Below the pieces are notes generated by a model. That model had not been told where the DNA came from. It saw only the letters and a list, made by a program, of their open reading frames with translations, and ran no database searches. 12,840 bases of DNA from Flammeovirgaceae bacterium (GTDB lineage Bacteria; Bacteroidota; Bacteroidia; Cytophagales; Cyclobacteriaceae): the NCBI GenBank assembly GCA_022616575.1, contig JAKEEN010000096.1:1-12840 (forward strand), given 5' to 3'. Below, piece after piece: positions 12,110 through 12,840 of this stretch. The position numbers and the translations under genes were made by a program. Numbering within the stretch: the first letter of the stretch is position 1; each line of letters begins with the position of its first letter.

Positions 12110-12840
12110 ATGAAAATCTACCACGGTATCGATGACTTTGTGCGCCTCCCCTATGCCGTTGTTACCAGTGGTACATTCGATGGTGTACATGTGGGGCACC
12201 AGAAGATTTTAGCAAGAGTGAAGGAAATAGCCGCCAGAAATAAAGGCGAAACAGTAGTTATCACCTTTTGGCCGCATCCGCGAATGGTGCTGCATCCGGA
12301 AGACAAATCATTAAAACTTCTGAATACATTTGAGGAAAAGGCTGCACTCCTTAAAACACAAGGCATTCAACATCTTGTGAGGATTCCATTCACCAAAGAG
12401 TTTTCACAACTCACTTCAGAAGAATTCATACACAAGATTTTGGTCGACACCATCGGCACTAAAAAGCTGGTTATCGGTTACGACCACCATTTTGGTAAAA
12501 ACCGTGAAGGAAGTTTTGAGCAGCTAAAAATAGCTGCCCCACAATACGGGTTTGATGTCGAAGAAATCACGCGACAGGAAGTTGATCATATCTCTGTAAG
12601 TTCAACAAAAATCAGGCACGCGCTTGAAAGCGGAGACATCGAAACGGCCTCGCACCTGTTGGGTCAGCCGTATTCAATTACAGGCCGTGTAATGCCGGGG
12701 GATAAGATTGGCAGGCTTATCGGTTTTCCGACTGCCAACCTCGAAATCGATTCGCAATACAAATTGATTCCTTCAGATGGAATCTATGCCGTTCGCGTTT
12801 CTCTCGAGCACGATTGGTTTGAAGGTATGCTTTATATCGG
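12110..12840 (+). CDS. ribF: Bifunctional riboflavin kinase/FAD synthetase RibF, 3' end outside window
   Basis: The enzyme phosphorylates riboflavin to FMN and then adenylates FMN to FAD. The window holds the first 243 codons of a protein that is usually about 310 residues. The N-terminal nucleotidyltransferase domain (about 12-180) shows VVTSGTFDGVHVGHQKIL (18-34), with the GxFDGVHxGH nucleotide site, then ITFWPHPR (51-58), VIGYDHHFGK (121-130) and VSSTKIRHAL (163-172). The flavokinase domain begins near 186 (YSITGRVMPGDKIGR), with GFPTANL (205-211), which binds the ATP and Mg2+ for the kinase step. The domain is cut after GMLYI. The ATG at 12110 is supported by the typical MKIYHGI start. 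A possible promoter lies directly upstream. Confidence 0.95.
   Translation, partial: MKIYHGIDDFVRLPYAVVTSGTFDGVHVGHQKILARVKEIAARNKGETVVITFWPHPRMVLHPEDKSLKLLNTFEEKAALLKTQGIQHLVRIPFTKEFSQLTSEEFIHKILVDTIGTKKLVIGYDHHFGKNREGSFEQLKIAAPQYGFDVEEITRQEVDHISVSSTKIRHALESGDIETASHLLGQPYSITGRVMPGDKIGRLIGFPTANLEIDSQYKLIPSDGIYAVRVSLEHDWFEGMLYI

Overview
The window looks like a contig from a Bacteroidota bacterium, probably of the order Cytophagales. The grounds are the GC content of roughly 42-45%, three promoters of the Bacteroidota form TTG-N19-21-TAnnTTTG, the DUF3098 and HYC_CC_PP families, and the gene order ftsX, DUF3098, uppP, truB, ribF. The genus cannot be read from the sequence.

Left part (1-3007, minus strand). 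Three adjacent genes run leftward: a small Cys-rich secreted protein of the HYC_CC_PP type, a secreted heavy-metal-associated (HMA) domain protein with a His-rich tail, and a TonB-dependent outer-membrane receptor. All three carry adjacent Cys pairs, so they look like an envelope pathway for a soft metal, perhaps copper. The receptor is not complete. Its recognisable sequence stops near position 74-83, and the first 82 bases instead encode, on the plus strand, the GxxGFxGSH nucleotide-binding start of an NAD-dependent epimerase with much higher GC. This is a chimeric or rearranged junction at the contig edge.

Middle (3088-7817, plus strand). The order is pcm (isoaspartyl protein repair methyltransferase), a hot-dog acyl-CoA thioesterase, a small unrecognised protein that may be a DNA polymerase III psi-like subunit, and hppA (a K+-dependent membrane pyrophosphatase). 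A secreted DUF2147 protein follows. The gaps before and after the thioesterase pair hold long inverted repeats built of short repeated words. hppA has a clear promoter and, between promoter and start codon, a terminator-like hairpin that could be an attenuator. Twin hairpins with the same loop follow it.

Right part (7881-12840, plus strand). An ECF-type sigma factor and a single-pass membrane protein, its likely anti-sigma partner, form an operon closed by a strong intrinsic terminator. After it comes the envelope and housekeeping cluster: ftsX (cell division, ABC transporter-like), a DUF3098 two-helix membrane protein, uppP (undecaprenyl diphosphate recycling), truB (tRNA pseudouridine 55) and ribF (FMN/FAD synthesis, cut by the window end). 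ftsX and ribF have their -7 elements only 4-5 bases before the ATG, so their transcripts are probably leaderless. A perfect 36-bp palindrome of the dispersed GTAGAGACGC type, with a partial tandem copy, sits between DUF3098 and uppP. No tRNA, rRNA, CRISPR array, transposase or phage gene was seen, and no gene-free stretch exceeds about 200 bases.
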